From Gari tellinella (taxonomy: Eukaryota > Mollusca > Bivalvia > Cardiida > Psammobiidae), in assembly GCA_922989275.2 (NCBI GenBank), contig OV277861.1, positions 21,358,479-21,422,478 of the forward strand: DNA of 64,000 nt. Reading direction: 5' to 3'. Both the position numbers and the translations under genes were made by a program. Of the stretch, positions 1 through 10,015 are shown piece by piece. Below the pieces are notes generated by a model. The model searched no databases, had not been told where the DNA came from, and saw only the letters and a list, made by a program, of their open reading frames with translations. Numbering within the stretch: position 1 is the stretch's first letter; the number at the start of each line of letters is the position of its first letter.

Positions 1-2
1 AT

Positions 3-800
3 GATTGCGCAATCTACAGAGAGATCGACAATGAGGGAGATGCCATTAAGCTTCAAAAGGACCTTGATAACCTAGCGCTGTGGGAACTCAAGTGGGGAAT
101 GTCTTTCCATCCTGACAAATGTAGCATCATGCACATCACAAGAGCAAGAGTCCACACAAAGACAGCCTACACTATGAAGGGCCACATCTTACAAGAAGTC
201 AGCTCAACGCGGTATTTGGGACTGGACATTAGGAGTGATCTATCCTGGAGCTCACACATAGACAGGATAGTGAAGAAGGGGAATAGTATGCTAGGATTCC
301 TGCAAAGAAACCTGCGGATCAGCAATCAGGAGACAAAAGCATCCGCATACTATGCCCTCGTCAGGTCCAATCTCGAATACTGTGCAAGCGTATGGAATCC
401 ACACACAGCATCTGCAGTGCACAAGATAGAGATGGTACAACGCCGTGCAGCCAGGTATGCAACCAATCGATACCGCAACACGAGCAGTGTAACCGACATG
501 CTTGACAAGCTGCAGTGGGAAAGCTTGCAGTCCAGACGAACTAAACAACAAATAACTATGCTTTATAAAATTGTAAATGAGCTGGTAGACATCAAGGCGG
601 ACAATCTTCTGACACCTACTTCACAGCGTACCAGAAGAAACCACAACAACTCCTACAGAGCCATCTCAACATCTACAGACTCCTACAAGTATAGCTTTTT
701 CCCACGCACTATTCCCGTTTGGAATTCTTTACCGGCATCCATAGCCGAGGCCCCTAACCTGGTATCCTTCAGGGAGGGGCTGTCATCACTGAAGTTCTAA
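3..800 (+). CDS. Non-LTR retrotransposon reverse transcriptase, C-terminal part (cut by window edge)
   Basis: The frame is open from base 3 and begins with Asp-Cys, the end of a probable (Y/F)ADDC catalytic motif whose first part lies outside the window. What follows is the RT thumb and C-terminal region of a Jockey/CR1-superfamily LINE: a Y-L-G-L-D block, a conserved L-E-Y-C-A-S-V-W-N-P stretch, Q-R-R-A-A-R, then a carboxy end with F-F-P-R-T-I and W-N-S-L-P before the stop at 798-800. The frame has no internal stop over 265 codons, so this copy looks fairly young. The clade (L2, Crack, Rex1 or CR1) cannot be fixed without a tree. The protein would copy the element's RNA at the target site. 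Confidence 0.85.
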   Translation, partial: DCAIYREIDNEGDAIKLQKDLDNLALWELKWGMSFHPDKCSIMHITRARVHTKTAYTMKGHILQEVSSTRYLGLDIRSDLSWSSHIDRIVKKGNSMLGFLQRNLRISNQETKASAYYALVRSNLEYCASVWNPHTASAVHKIEMVQRRAARYATNRYRNTSSVTDMLDKLQWESLQSRRTKQQITMLYKIVNELVDIKADNLLTPTSQRTRRNHNNSYRAISTSTDSYKYSFFPRTIPVWNSLPASIAEAPNLVSFREGLSSLKF

Positions 801-1077
801 TAATCTGCTAGGCTTCGACTGTGAGTACAGGTACCAAGGATAGGGAGAGCGGTGCCGGTTGGGTGAATTCCCAGTGGCCGCTTCGGTAGCCGGATTGGTC
901 TTCCTTGAGGGACGGAAAGCAGTCGAAACAAATACTCTACTGTAATTATCTGGCTTTGAACTGTCTGTTTCTATCTTTCCTTTTTCCCTTTACATTTTTC
1001 TTTTTCACCACAAGCGCCGAAACAGTAATTGTCAATGCTGACAGCGGTTTCGTACGATATAGACATAGACATAGACG
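801..1077 (+). other. LINE 3' untranslated tail
   Basis: Non-coding sequence after the RT stop, ending in a short array of ATAGAC units at about 1060-1076. Short 3' repeats of this kind are common at the ends of CR1/Jockey-type LINEs. The next base begins the LTR of Gypsy-like element 1, so the two elements abut. Small ORFs here show no recognisable protein. Confidence 0.55.
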
Positions 1078-1315
1078 TGTGCACCTGGTGGCAGCTAGTA
1101 ATGGACTGACAGAGAGAGAGAGAATTTAGGTGGGAAAGTTAATTAGCTACGCATGCGTGCCCCACTCATTCCACGATCACTCAGTCTTGACACTGCATAG
1201 GTCCATAACAGACGGTCCCAAGTTACATACATGTATATACAAGTCGTGTACACTAATTACACTTACACATGTATACCCATGTATTAATGAATGCGAGGTG
1301 TTAACCCTGGTCACA
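1078..1315 (-). repeat. 3' LTR of Gypsy-like element 1
   Basis: A 238-bp copy of the repeat seen at 9685-9919. On the minus strand it begins TGTGACC and ends GTGCACA, so it has the usual TG...CA ends. It is the 3' LTR because the coding strand runs right to left. Confidence 0.88.
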
Positions 1316-1330
1316 TATTCCCCCCCTTCG
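1316..1330 (-). other. Polypurine tract of Gypsy-like element 1
   Basis: Directly inside the 3' LTR the minus strand reads GAAGGGGGGGAATA. This is the expected place and composition of the primer for plus-strand DNA synthesis. Confidence 0.7.
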
Positions 1331-2457
1331 AGGAAATGTCTCCGACATGAAAGGATATGTAAACTGGATTACAACTAAAGAGAACAATTAAAGCACTGTA
1401 AATAAGACAAATTTAAGCTTCTTTTGGCTCACGCTCTACTCAAAAGTACTACACTTCTAAACTAAGCCATTCTATAATGGTCCACAAAATAATACATTAT
1501 AATACATAATGACACAATAAATATCATTACTCAATGAAAATACCACCAGCATTACTAATAAATAAAATCTGCCTTTAATTAGACATCTGTAATGATGTAG
1601 CATTTAAATGTATTCAGCAGTGATAGCCAGCAATTACCTGTTAACTCTAGCTAACACTATACTGTTCAACTTCATATAAGATTTTATGCAGACGATGAAG
1701 ACCTGGATCAGTGTGTTCACAATTGAACTCGCTGGTCAAGGTCTACACCGTCTGTCATTTTGCAATTCATCGACCAGGAGTAATCCAAGATAGATACACC
1801 TTCTTTTAACACCTTTAATATATTCCTACAATATATTTCTACCTAATACAATCATGAATATGCAGTTGCACCATTAGAAGTATAACCTGTATCTTAGCAG
1901 ATAATAGCTTGAAGTAGACTGATATTGTAAAACAGAGTGCCGACTGCTGAGCTCCGTAATGCTTGTCAATCATTTTAAGAACGTTCAATTAAGAGATGAA
2001 CTGATTTTTTTCGGCGTTTAAGTGAAATGAACGACAGAAAATTATCGGCAAATACCATGAATCACGCTTTTGCTGTAATTTCTAACATTAAACAAACATT
2101 TTGTTAGTACGCATGTATGTTTAATCTATATTAGAGGTTGATAACACGAATAATGTGTACCCTATAAGGAACAGCCATGACCGATTTACTGAATCTGTGT
2201 ACATTCAAAAGCAGAAAAAAGTATAGAAAGGTACATGTATGTTATAATATATGGAAAGTACTATGCACTAATTATTGCATGACTATGAAGAAAATACACA
2301 CAAAACAAACAAGAAAATGTATAATGTAATATCAATATCATCATATAATCATATGATGGTATGTACACATACACGTGCAAGCATCACTGTATGATGAAAC
2401 CTACATACATAGCATATAGGACAGAAATTCTCCCAGAAAACCAGACAATTTAAAATA
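1331..2457. other. Non-coding 3' region of Gypsy-like element 1
   Basis: AT-rich with no ORF that I recognise. At about 1690-1790 there is a degenerate palindrome with GAAGACCTGGATCAG on one side and CTGGTCAAGGTCTACAC on the other. It resembles the hairpin MITEs seen elsewhere in the window. Confidence 0.4.
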
Positions 2458-3288
2458 CAAGGGCCACTATGGCCCTTAATCGCTCACCTGGTAACCATGT
2501 AACCATGTACACCGTGTGACCTAGTTTTTGACCAGACATGACCCACATTCGAACTTGCCCTAGATTTCATTGAGGCAATCGTATTAAGTTTCATAAAGAT
2601 CAAATGAAATTTGTAGCCTCTAGAGTGTTAACAAGGTTTTTTGATAATTTGACCTAGTGACCTAGTTTTTGACCAGACATGAACCACATTCGAACTTGAC
2701 CTAGATTTCATTGAGGCAAACATTTTGGTGAAGTTTCATAAAGATCCAATGAAATTTGTAGTCTCTAGAGTGTTAACAAGGTTTTTCGAAGATTTGACCT
2801 AGTGACCTAGTTTTTGCCCGGACATGACCCACATTCGAACTTGGCCTAGATTTCATTGAGGCAATCATTTTGATGAAGTTTCATGAAGATCCAATGAAAT
2901 TTGTAGTCTCTAGAGTGTTAACAAGGTTTTTCGAAGATTTTACCTAGTGACCTAGTTTTTGACCGGACATGACCCACATTCGAACTTGGCCTAGATTTCA
3001 TTGAGGCAATCATATTGATGAAGTTTCATGAAGATCCAATGAAATTTGTAGCCTCTAGAGTGTTAACAAGGTTTTTCGATAATTTGACCTAGTGACCTAG
3101 TTTTTGACCGGACATGACCCACATTCGAACTTGACCTAGATTTCATTGACCAAGTTTCATCAAGATCCAATGAGATTTGAACCTGGTAGAGTGTTAACGA
3201 ACAATTGTGGACGGACGGACAGACGACGGACGACGGACATCCAGCGATCCTAAAAGCTCACCTTGGCACTACGTGCCAGGTGAGCTAA
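2458..3288. repeat. Hairpin-capped modular repeat with 145-bp tandem core (copy 1)
   Basis: The core is a tandem array of about 4.5 units, seen as CCTAGTTTTTGACC at roughly 2520, 2661, 2806, 2951 and 3096. The period is 141 then 145 bp. The left cap holds GGGCCACTATGGCCC and the right cap a palindrome built on GCTCACCT...AGGTGAGC (3255-3284), preceded by GGACGGACGGACAGAC-type sequence. The same caps in reverse orientation enclose a different core at 57311-58994. It lies inside the 3' non-coding part of LTR element 1. Confidence 0.75.
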
Positions 3289-3312
3289 AAAGGGTTAAAA
3301 CACAATGAGGTG

Positions 3313-3961
3313 TTATACAAAAACCTCCTCTGGCTCTTCAACAGCTTGTAGGTATTGCCACTGACCATACCTGACAGGAGGCATCCTGTCAAGCATAGAA
3401 CGCCGAACTACTGGTTCGGAATGGTCAGTGGTGTCTACCACTTCGGGCACACTCCTGTCAGCCGAAGCTACTTCTCCAGACACATTACTGTCAGCTGACT
3501 GTTCAGCAGACGCATCCCGGGACCCAGAATGGGACACAGAAACCTCAGAATGGACCGAATTATCAACACCCACTGCATTTGGTGAGTGTGAACGGGGCCT
3601 ACGTTGTGGAATATCATATTTACGAACTTGTGAGGTATCACTATCCGAAGAGGCATCTGACTCTTCCGATTCCGTCTCAGGGTCACCCGAAACTGAAGGT
3701 ACTACTTGCCCTCTATTCCTAGAAACATTTCTAGTGGTTTTTCCCCTGGAAACTTGTTTGACAGACCTTGACTCTTGGAAATTTTCAGGACATATGGCAT
3801 TGAATGGCAACAGCATGTTACGGTGAAGGACACGGACTGGACCTTGACCTGTTTCAGCCTTGACGTGGTAAACAGGGATATCATTATCAGACACTGACTG
3901 TATCAGATAAGGCTGTTCCTCCCACTTGTCGGCAAGCTTGTTTTTGCCTTTCAACCCAACC
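3313..3961 (-). pseudogene. Integrase C-terminal (GPY/F-like) remnant of Gypsy-like element 1
   Basis: The first residues past the junction read G-L-K-G-K-N-K-L-A-D-K-W-E, followed by a proline-tyrosine block and V-R-V-L-H-R-N-M-L-L-P. This is the C-terminal module of Ty3/Gypsy integrases that follows the catalytic core. A long Ser/Asp-rich tail then runs to the stop. Nothing upstream encodes the HHCC zinc module or the DDE core. The frame joins the RNase H ORF out of register at about 3962, so roughly a kilobase of integrase has been lost. The copy cannot make integrase. Confidence 0.82.
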
Positions 3962-6396
3962 TTACGGCTCACGCTTCCAATCAACAGTACAAAACTCCGC
4001 ACATGAATTGTCCTCCTCGGCCGAAAGAGGGAAAGACACATTCAAAGTTTCGGACAGAGGAACAGATGCAGTCAACGTACTGCAAACAGCTTTAACCTCC
4101 TCTGATAACAGATTAGGATGACGTGACAAACTGTCAACATCGGTGTGAAGTTTTCCACTTTTGTATGAAATGGAGAAATCAAAATTAGCAAGAGAAGCAA
4201 CCCATCTTTGACTTGTAACGTCAAGCTTAGCTTTGGTTAAAATGTATGTTAAAGGATTGTTATCAGTGACAACCTCAAACTTTGTACCCTGCAAGTAGTC
4301 TGCGAATTTGTCGATGACTGCCCATTTCAAAGCTAAAAATTCCCTTTTGTGAGCCGGATAATTCTTTTCGCTATTCCTCAAACCTCTGCTTGCATAGGCA
4401 ATAACCCTTTCTAAGCCCTCCTGTTTTTGGTAGAGAATAGCACCAAGACCATAACCGCTTGCATCAGTATGTACAATAAAGGGCTCCTGGTAATTGGCAA
4501 ATGCAAGGATAGGCGGTTTCATGAGGGCGGCCCTGACAGTTTCAAAAGCACTTTGTTCTTTTTCCCCCCATGACCATGGCACATGAACCATTTTCTTTTT
4601 CTTTTTGGACTTAGGGCTTGGCTTCCCACAGATATGACCTTGAAGAAGATTGTTCAGGGGCTGTACAAGCTTGGAAAAGTCTTTGATAAAACGCCTATAG
4701 TATCCTACAAAACCCAGAAATTGCCGAAGCTCTTTCACATTTGTTGGAGCGGGCCATGACTTTACTGTAGCTATTTTATCCGGATCAGTCCCTATACCTT
4801 TATCGGAAACAATGTGGCCAAGATATGACACTGATGTCTTGAAAAACTCACATTTTGAAGGTTTTAGCTTAAGATTGTGCTCTGCTAAACGAGAGAAAAC
4901 TGATTCCAGTCTCTGAATATGTTCTTCAAAAGTTTTAGAAAATATGAGAATGTCATCCAGGAAGATTAAGCACTCCCTCAGATGCATTTCACCCATACAT
5001 TTCTCCATCAGTCTTTGGAAGGTCGCAGGCGCATTCGTTAGCCCAAAGCTCATACGATTGCATTTGAAGAACCCAAGATTACCTACTGAGAAAGCAGTCT
5101 TGGCCTTGTCCTGCTCTTCTACTTCAACTTGCCAATAACCGGACCTAAGATCTAATTTGGAAAAGAATTTTGCTCCACCAATGGAATCAATAATATCATC
5201 AAATCTTGGCAACATATATGCATCCTTCCGTGTCTTGCTATTCAGGACGCGATAGTCAATGCAGAACCTTAAGGACCCGTCTTTCTTCCAGACCAAAACC
5301 ACATTCGAGGAATATGGACTATCCAACTCCCTTATCACATCTGAATCCAGCATATCCTTGACATGCTGACGTACTTCCTCATACATACCAGGAGGAATAC
5401 GACGATAAGGATGTTTGAAGGGCTTTTCATCCTCTAAAACAATTCTATGTTTGACGAGATTAGTCCTGCCAATGTCATTCGGTCCTTTGGAAAATATTCT
5501 ATCCCAACTGCCTAAAACTTGTTTAACTTTCAGGATTTGCTCCTGAGTCAAAGTTGACTCATCTATGTTAAAATTGATTTCATCAGTGTCCTGTTTTTCT
5601 GAACTCTCTTTTGAGTCATGTTCTGAGACTAAATTATCAACAACCTTAACTTCCTGTAACTGACAAAAACTTGTCTTGGGTTTAATGGTAAAAGGTTTGG
5701 CAGAAATATTACACACTTTAACAGACACCGTAGTGCTTGACCTGTTTGCAATATTTACAACCCTTGGACAGATCAACACTTTCCTCTGACTACGAACATT
5801 CTCAGTCACAGCTTCAGTTATAGAAGTATCCAGATTTCTGGATATTCCTTTAACTAAAACTGTTTCATAAGGACCAATGACAATGGGTTTTTTGTTTACA
5901 GATTTCACAGGAAAAGACTGACACAATATAGAACACATGGCAGTCTTCCATTCCTCTGGAATACAAACATCACTACCAGAACAAGTCTCCTTACATAATC
6001 TAATGATATTTGTTCCAATAATGACAGGACAATCCAAATTAAAATCTGTGTCAAGCACAACCAATACAGGTACATCAATATTAAAATCTGATAAAAATGG
6101 AATAACAATATTGCACTCAATGAAACCCAAATACTTCAAAGCAGAACCGTCAGCAATAGACACCTTTAAACCTAGTTCTTCAATACTCTTCAAAGAAGGT
6201 TTGTCTTGCAACGAATTATAAAAAGATTGTGAAATAGTGGTAACCATTGACCCACTGTCGATCAAAGCTTTTACACTTTGACCTTGAACAAAAATATTAC
6301 CTTCATTGTTACTGCCAATAAGGCTTGCTTTGACTTTTTGGCCAATAAGGTCATCATTCTGGGTCCCCGGATGGCCATCTGCAGAGACCCTTAACC
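3962..6396 (-). CDS. pol: Pol of Gypsy-like element 1: protease, reverse transcriptase, RNase H
   Basis: The frame is open from the frameshift heptamer (6397-6403) to the stop near 3962, about 810 codons. The order is an aspartic protease with L-I-D-S-G-S, an RT with K-L-D-L-R-S-G-Y-W-Q, the catalytic F-L-D-D box and S-F-G-L-T-N-A-P-A-T-F-Q, then an RNase H with H-T-D-A-S-G-Y-G-L-G-A. The family normally continues into integrase. Here the frame ends just after the RNase H linker, at a deletion. No ATG is needed, because pol lies in the -1 frame relative to gag. The enzyme domains themselves show no internal stop. Confidence 0.92.
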
Positions 6397-6403
6397 GTTT
6401 AAA
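6361..6403 (-). promoter_or_regulatory. Programmed -1 frameshift signal at gag-pol junction (element 1)
   Basis: On the minus strand the gag frame reads T-TTA-AAC, the canonical slippery heptamer TTTAAAC (6397-6403). Six nucleotides later a stem begins: GGGTCT pairs with GGACCC, with a further palindrome GATGGCCATC in the loop. The gag stop TAA (6391-6393) lies inside the spacer. Pol is open in exactly the -1 frame after the heptamer. Such an arrangement normally sets the Gag to Gag-Pol ratio. Confidence 0.82.
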
Positions 6404-7860
6404 GAATTTTTACCACCAGTACTGGTATCTGAGGAATTTTTATCCTGACCCCTAGACCTCCCTCGGTAACGCCCCCCTCTAAAAAGACGCCGTCCACGGC
6501 TATAATCACCACGACCTCCACCCTGTTGAGGGTTGGAAAGACTGGTGGAATCCAATTTTGACATAATCTGATTGAATTTATCGTCTAAATTTTTCGAAAC
6601 CGTGTCTAATTTTGAATCAAATTTCTTTTCTAAATCTTTCAAGTCCTGAGTGGTAACTTGAGGATTGTGATGAGCACTTTTTGATTTTTCCGAAGATGCA
6701 AGCTTTTCACTCGGACCAGGAGATATATCAATTTGTTTTTCAACAACTCTAATTGCAGCGACCAATTTGTCAAATTCTTTTAGAGAGTCATATTTATGCC
6801 TAGTTTGGGCTTTCAATTTCTCGGAATTTAATCCTTGCCAAAACTTATGTCGAAGTAGTGGTGTAACAATTCGCCGAAACCTGCATCGCAGTTTATCGCA
6901 ATACGGAGAAATCGAATCGCAATATATTGCAATACACCGTGTAAGTATGGAACAAGCATCTGCCATCGTGTTTACTGTATTAATCTTGTTCAACCAGGCC
7001 CTTGATTCGCTGCTTGTTTCTTAATAAGAGCGTCTCGTTGAGCGAGATTAAACGGAAACGAAATAGTACTGTTACACCGGCTAGGGATATGGATAAAACA
7101 CCGGACTGCGTCTACCACGCGTTGTTTCGAAAACAATTCCGCGAAACAAAAGTAAGTTTGTCCATTATTTTACTGTTTTTAAATAAGGCAAAGAAAATCG
7201 TTTTTTCTGAATCTGAACCGCGGGGCAATATTATTCAGCTCACACCGCAATATATCGGTACACCGCCGAATCGTTACACCCCTATGTCGAAGCACGTCAT
7301 TTTTCGCGCTAAGCTCCAAATATCCATGCTCAACTGCAGACATCACTATCGTTTCTAACCTACAGCCAAAAGATATGACGCTTTCATTATTTTTCTGATA
7401 AGCGTTGTAGAATTCCTGCATGATCATCTCGTTGGTCGAGATGTCACCAAAGAAAACCTCTAGTTTTGCCATTATCTCCTCAATAGAGGCCTTATCCCCT
7501 AGTGGGATCAAGAGCTGCTTAGCCGTACCTCTTAAAGAACGCCTAATAGCTGTTATTACTGTACTCTGCAGAGTGTCTTCAGGATCAGAAAATAAGCACT
7601 GAACCTCAAACAGCCAGTCTCTGTAGGTAACCTCTCCCTTTGCAGGAGGGTCATCTCCAGAGAATGGGGATACTTTAGGGATGTGAACATGCTGCTGATT
7701 ACCAGCAGTCACGCTTAAATCCCCAAAGAGTGTGCGCTTTGGCGTACTAGTGGTAGCAGTGGCCTTAATTTTCGTAAGATCACTTTTCTTTGTGACGACA
7801 TAGTAACCGGACAACAATTCAATCATTTCATCAACAGAGGGTTTGCCACCGGTGGCCATG
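6391..7860 (-). pseudogene. gag: Gag of Gypsy-like element 1, split by a MITE
   Basis: The gag starts at ATG 7858-7860 (M-A-T-G-G-K). A P-F-S-G-D-D ... Y-R-D-W-L-F-E-V block resembles Mag/PNMA-type capsid proteins. The frame is interrupted at 6848-7292 by a hAT-type insertion that adds a stop. Beyond the insertion the same frame resumes with a capsid-like Lys/Glu-rich region, a coiled-coil-like stretch, and an RGG-rich basic tail in place of a CCHC zinc knuckle. Leaving out the insertion and one copy of its duplication preserves the reading frame. The Gag would assemble the particle and bind RNA. Confidence 0.8.
6856..7284. mobile_element. hAT-type MITE inserted in gag
   Basis: A 429-bp insertion with near-identical inverted ends: TAGTGGTGTAACAATTCG on the left and TAGGGGTGTAACGATTCG on the reverse complement of the right. 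It is flanked by the 8-bp direct repeat TGTCGAAG (6848-6855 and 7285-7292). Eight-bp duplications with TAGGGGTGTAAC-like ends are typical of hAT-superfamily MITEs. It encodes nothing recognisable. It is younger than the LTR element it sits in. Confidence 0.88.
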
Positions 7861-7868
7861 ATTGACAA

Positions 7869-8160
7869 TAAAGGAATATTAAATCAAGTAATGCAATATA
7901 AAATATTTCAGTGATACTAATACACTGCAAGATAATTGCACAAAAGATAAAGAATGAAATGAAAATAAATGGAATTTACACAGGTAGACTTAACAAAATA
8001 ATGGCATTGGAGGGATAACAACACCTTGAGGTACCGGTAGAGTTGCAAAATAAAATACCGGAGCTGCCACACCAATTGGCTTCAAAAGAGATCAGAGAAA
8101 TGCCCCTACCATCAAAGATCCACCAACCGACGCAAACAACCCCAGCAAACACCCGCAACT
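7869..8160 (-). other. Spacer between SGNH ORF and gag
   Basis: About 300 bp between the stop of the SGNH-like ORF and the gag start, on the coding (minus) strand. No domain is seen. It could hold a splice acceptor or re-initiation signal for gag, but I could not identify one. Confidence 0.35.
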
Positions 8161-8859
8161 CTAACAATACCTCTTAACAGATGTAAGCAAACTCCTCAGC
8201 CAATACTTTGTTAAAAGGGGTGAAGGATGTACACCATCAGTGTATAAACTGAAATTAGTGGTGTACCTCCTAACACCTTTAGATGAGTGACACCTTTGAA
8301 TTGGCCTCCTAAAAAGTGGAGATGCTACAGAATTTGCAGTATTAATGCTTTTTATATACTCGTTGACAAGGGCAATCCTGTATTGCAACAGTTTGTCCTG
8401 CTCGACGAAGTCTGAAGGTGACCTGTGACATTTACATGTATTCCATCTGATGATGGAATAAGGCGGCACTTCTAAAAACACTATCCTATTTCCATAAGCA
8501 CTGACAAGTTTATTAAACTTGTCAATGAAATGGAAAATGGATTGCAAAGAAGATTCGTCCTTTGAACTTAATTGAATAAAACGGCCGCTCTTTGCCGTAA
8601 GGTCACAAGTACCTAAGAAAATAAAAAAAACTGAATTTTCTTTTGCTAAAGAGCGAATATGCCGTTCAACAAAATAATATTGCTGACGGTAAGTGGCTCC
8701 GCCTTTACACAGAAATTTAAATTGAAAGTTGAATTCGTCACGTGCGAATTGCCTCGACAAATAACAACCTTTACTATCTGCTACTAAAATAGGCCTGTAA
8801 GTCACAAACTGCAATTCAAAGGGTTTTTGCACGTACTTTTCGAGTTTTAAAGAACTCAT
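8161..8859 (-). CDS. SGNH-hydrolase-like protein encoded 5' of gag
   Basis: An intact 232-residue ORF between the 5' LTR and gag. It has the block layout of SGNH/GDSL hydrolases: A-D-S-K-G with candidate nucleophile Ser29, K-G-G-A-T near 52-56 (block II Gly), G-T-C-D at 83-86 in the place of the usual GxND, and Y-T-D-G-V-H-P-S with Asp208 and His211. No signal peptide or membrane segment is seen. The block III Asn is replaced by Cys, which could alter or abolish esterase activity. SGNH domains are known in ORF1 of CR1-like LINEs, but they are not part of the standard Gypsy gene set. Its substrate is unknown. Confidence 0.72.
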   Translation of the reverse strand: MSSLKLEKYVQKPFELQFVTYRPILVADSKGCYLSRQFARDEFNFQFKFLCKGGATYRQQYYFVERHIRSLAKENSVFFIFLGTCDLTAKSGRFIQLSSKDESSLQSIFHFIDKFNKLVSAYGNRIVFLEVPPYSIIRWNTCKCHRSPSDFVEQDKLLQYRIALVNEYIKSINTANSVASPLFRRPIQRCHSSKGVRRYTTNFSLYTDGVHPSPLLTKYWLRSLLTSVKRYC

Positions 8860-9684
8860 AAATAAATGTTACCTGGGTTTAAAATCCAAAAACTATCCTA
8901 TGAATAACCGACACGCCGGATATTGCCTATGCAATTTCACGACCTGACTCACTCAAGCTGACACACTCAGTGCATTTAGGGAGGAGTTAGTGCAGAGTAA
9001 AGGTCACGTGAACAGTATAGTTAAGAATAGAGAAAGAAGACCTGAATTAAATTTAAATGGCCTGCTTGCTAAATTCCCCAATTTCTCCCTTTACAATTTC
9101 GAACAAAGCTTTTTACTATTTCAGAAAAGACAGAGAAAAAATTGAAAGAAGATCGTGGAACTATTTATAGATAGATAAGTAGCGTAGGGATATGAGATGA
9201 TAATGAATGAATATGAATGAAAATGATACAGACATACAAATTACAAAGCACAAAACGAACAAAACACAAATATCACAGTCACAATTAAAGAGTTACAGTT
9301 TCTGGCACATACAGGACACAGCACACACAATTTGTTTTACATTACAGTGTTAACTGCACTCAATGAAACAAGCGGGATTCTCCCCGACCCGCCTACAGTA
9401 TAACTCCGCCTCCTTCAAAGCTTTACATGACAAAAGCTGACAGAACGACACATAGAGTACAAACACTGAGGCATACGATTGTAAACAACACACTCGACAG
9501 ATAAAGTACAGAGGAACTCTCCGCTTGCGGACCTAGCCTAACACACACACAGTATGGGCATCCGTTATATCTGTCTGACACCCGGGCGGTTTCAATAAAT
9601 GTTTACAATCTCCAATGTAGACCAAGATTGCGAAGCAGCCCGTCTGTAATCGAGAGGATCTGAATCAAGGTGTACACTGTTACG
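8860..9684 (-). other. 5' leader of Gypsy-like element 1
   Basis: About 825 bp between the 5' LTR and the SGNH ORF with no ORF of note. The minus-strand bases just inside the LTR (CGTAACAGTGTACACC) do not look like a tRNA 3'-end complement. Confidence 0.5.
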
Positions 9685-9919
9685 TGTTCACCTGGTGGCA
9701 GCTAGTAATGGACTGACAAAGAGAGAGAGAATTTAGGTGGGAAAGTTAATTAGCTACGCATGCGTGCCCCACTCATTCCACGATCACTCAGTCGTGACAC
9801 TGCATAGGTCCATAACAGACGGTCCCAAGTTACATACATGTATATACAAGTTGTGTACACTAATTACACTTACACATGTATACCCATGTAATGAATGCGA
9901 GGTGTTAACCCTGGTCACA
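9685..9919 (-). repeat. 5' LTR of Gypsy-like element 1
   Basis: A 235-bp partner of 1078-1315, with TG...CA ends on the minus strand. The small ORFs in both LTR copies are near-identical, which is how the pair was noticed. It should hold the element's promoter, but no TATA box was identified with confidence. Confidence 0.88.
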
Positions 9920-9927
9920 TTTACATG

Positions 9928-10015
9928 TGACTACTTAAAGCAGGCTGGCAGTAAAGCCGAATGCGCCTTACGATGCGACTTACGGCGCATTCGGCTTTAC
10001 TTTCAGCCTATATTC
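9928..10015. repeat. Hairpin fragment of TTAA-type MITE family A
   Basis: Near-palindrome with arms starting CTTAAAGCAGGCTGGCAGTA and ending TACTTTCAGCCTATATTC around GAATGCGCCTTACG...GGCGCATTCGG. It matches the core of MITE family A elsewhere in the window but lacks both terminal TTAA ends. Confidence 0.65.

Larger units (their letters stand above)
1078..9919 (-). mobile_element. Gypsy-like LTR retrotransposon 1 (defective, with SGNH ORF)
   Basis: Two direct repeats of 238 and 235 bp bound the element. By eye they differ at four or five bases plus one 3-bp indel. On the minus strand the order is 5' LTR, an SGNH-like ORF, gag, a -1 frameshift signal, protease-RT-RNase H, an integrase C-terminal remnant, a purine-rich tract and the 3' LTR. 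It carries three kinds of damage: a hAT-type MITE in gag, a deletion removing the integrase core, and a modular repeat in the 3' non-coding part. No matching target duplication is visible: flanks are AGACG on the left and TTTAC on the right. That suggests recombination or flank decay. No convincing tRNA primer site was recognised next to the 5' LTR. Confidence 0.88.

Noticed and set aside
905..1378. Two small ORFs with hydrophobic or Cys-rich parts
   Set aside because: The first is LINE tail and the second is LTR sequence, repeated at 9737 because the LTR is repeated.
3428..3826. 132-codon open frame on the + strand
   Set aside because: It is the antisense of the Ser/Asp-rich integrase tail of element 1 and has no recognisable domain.
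9650..9684. tRNA primer binding site for element 1
   Set aside because: The minus-strand sequence next to the 5' LTR (CGTAACAGTGTACACC) does not start with TGG and matches no tRNA 3' end known to me.
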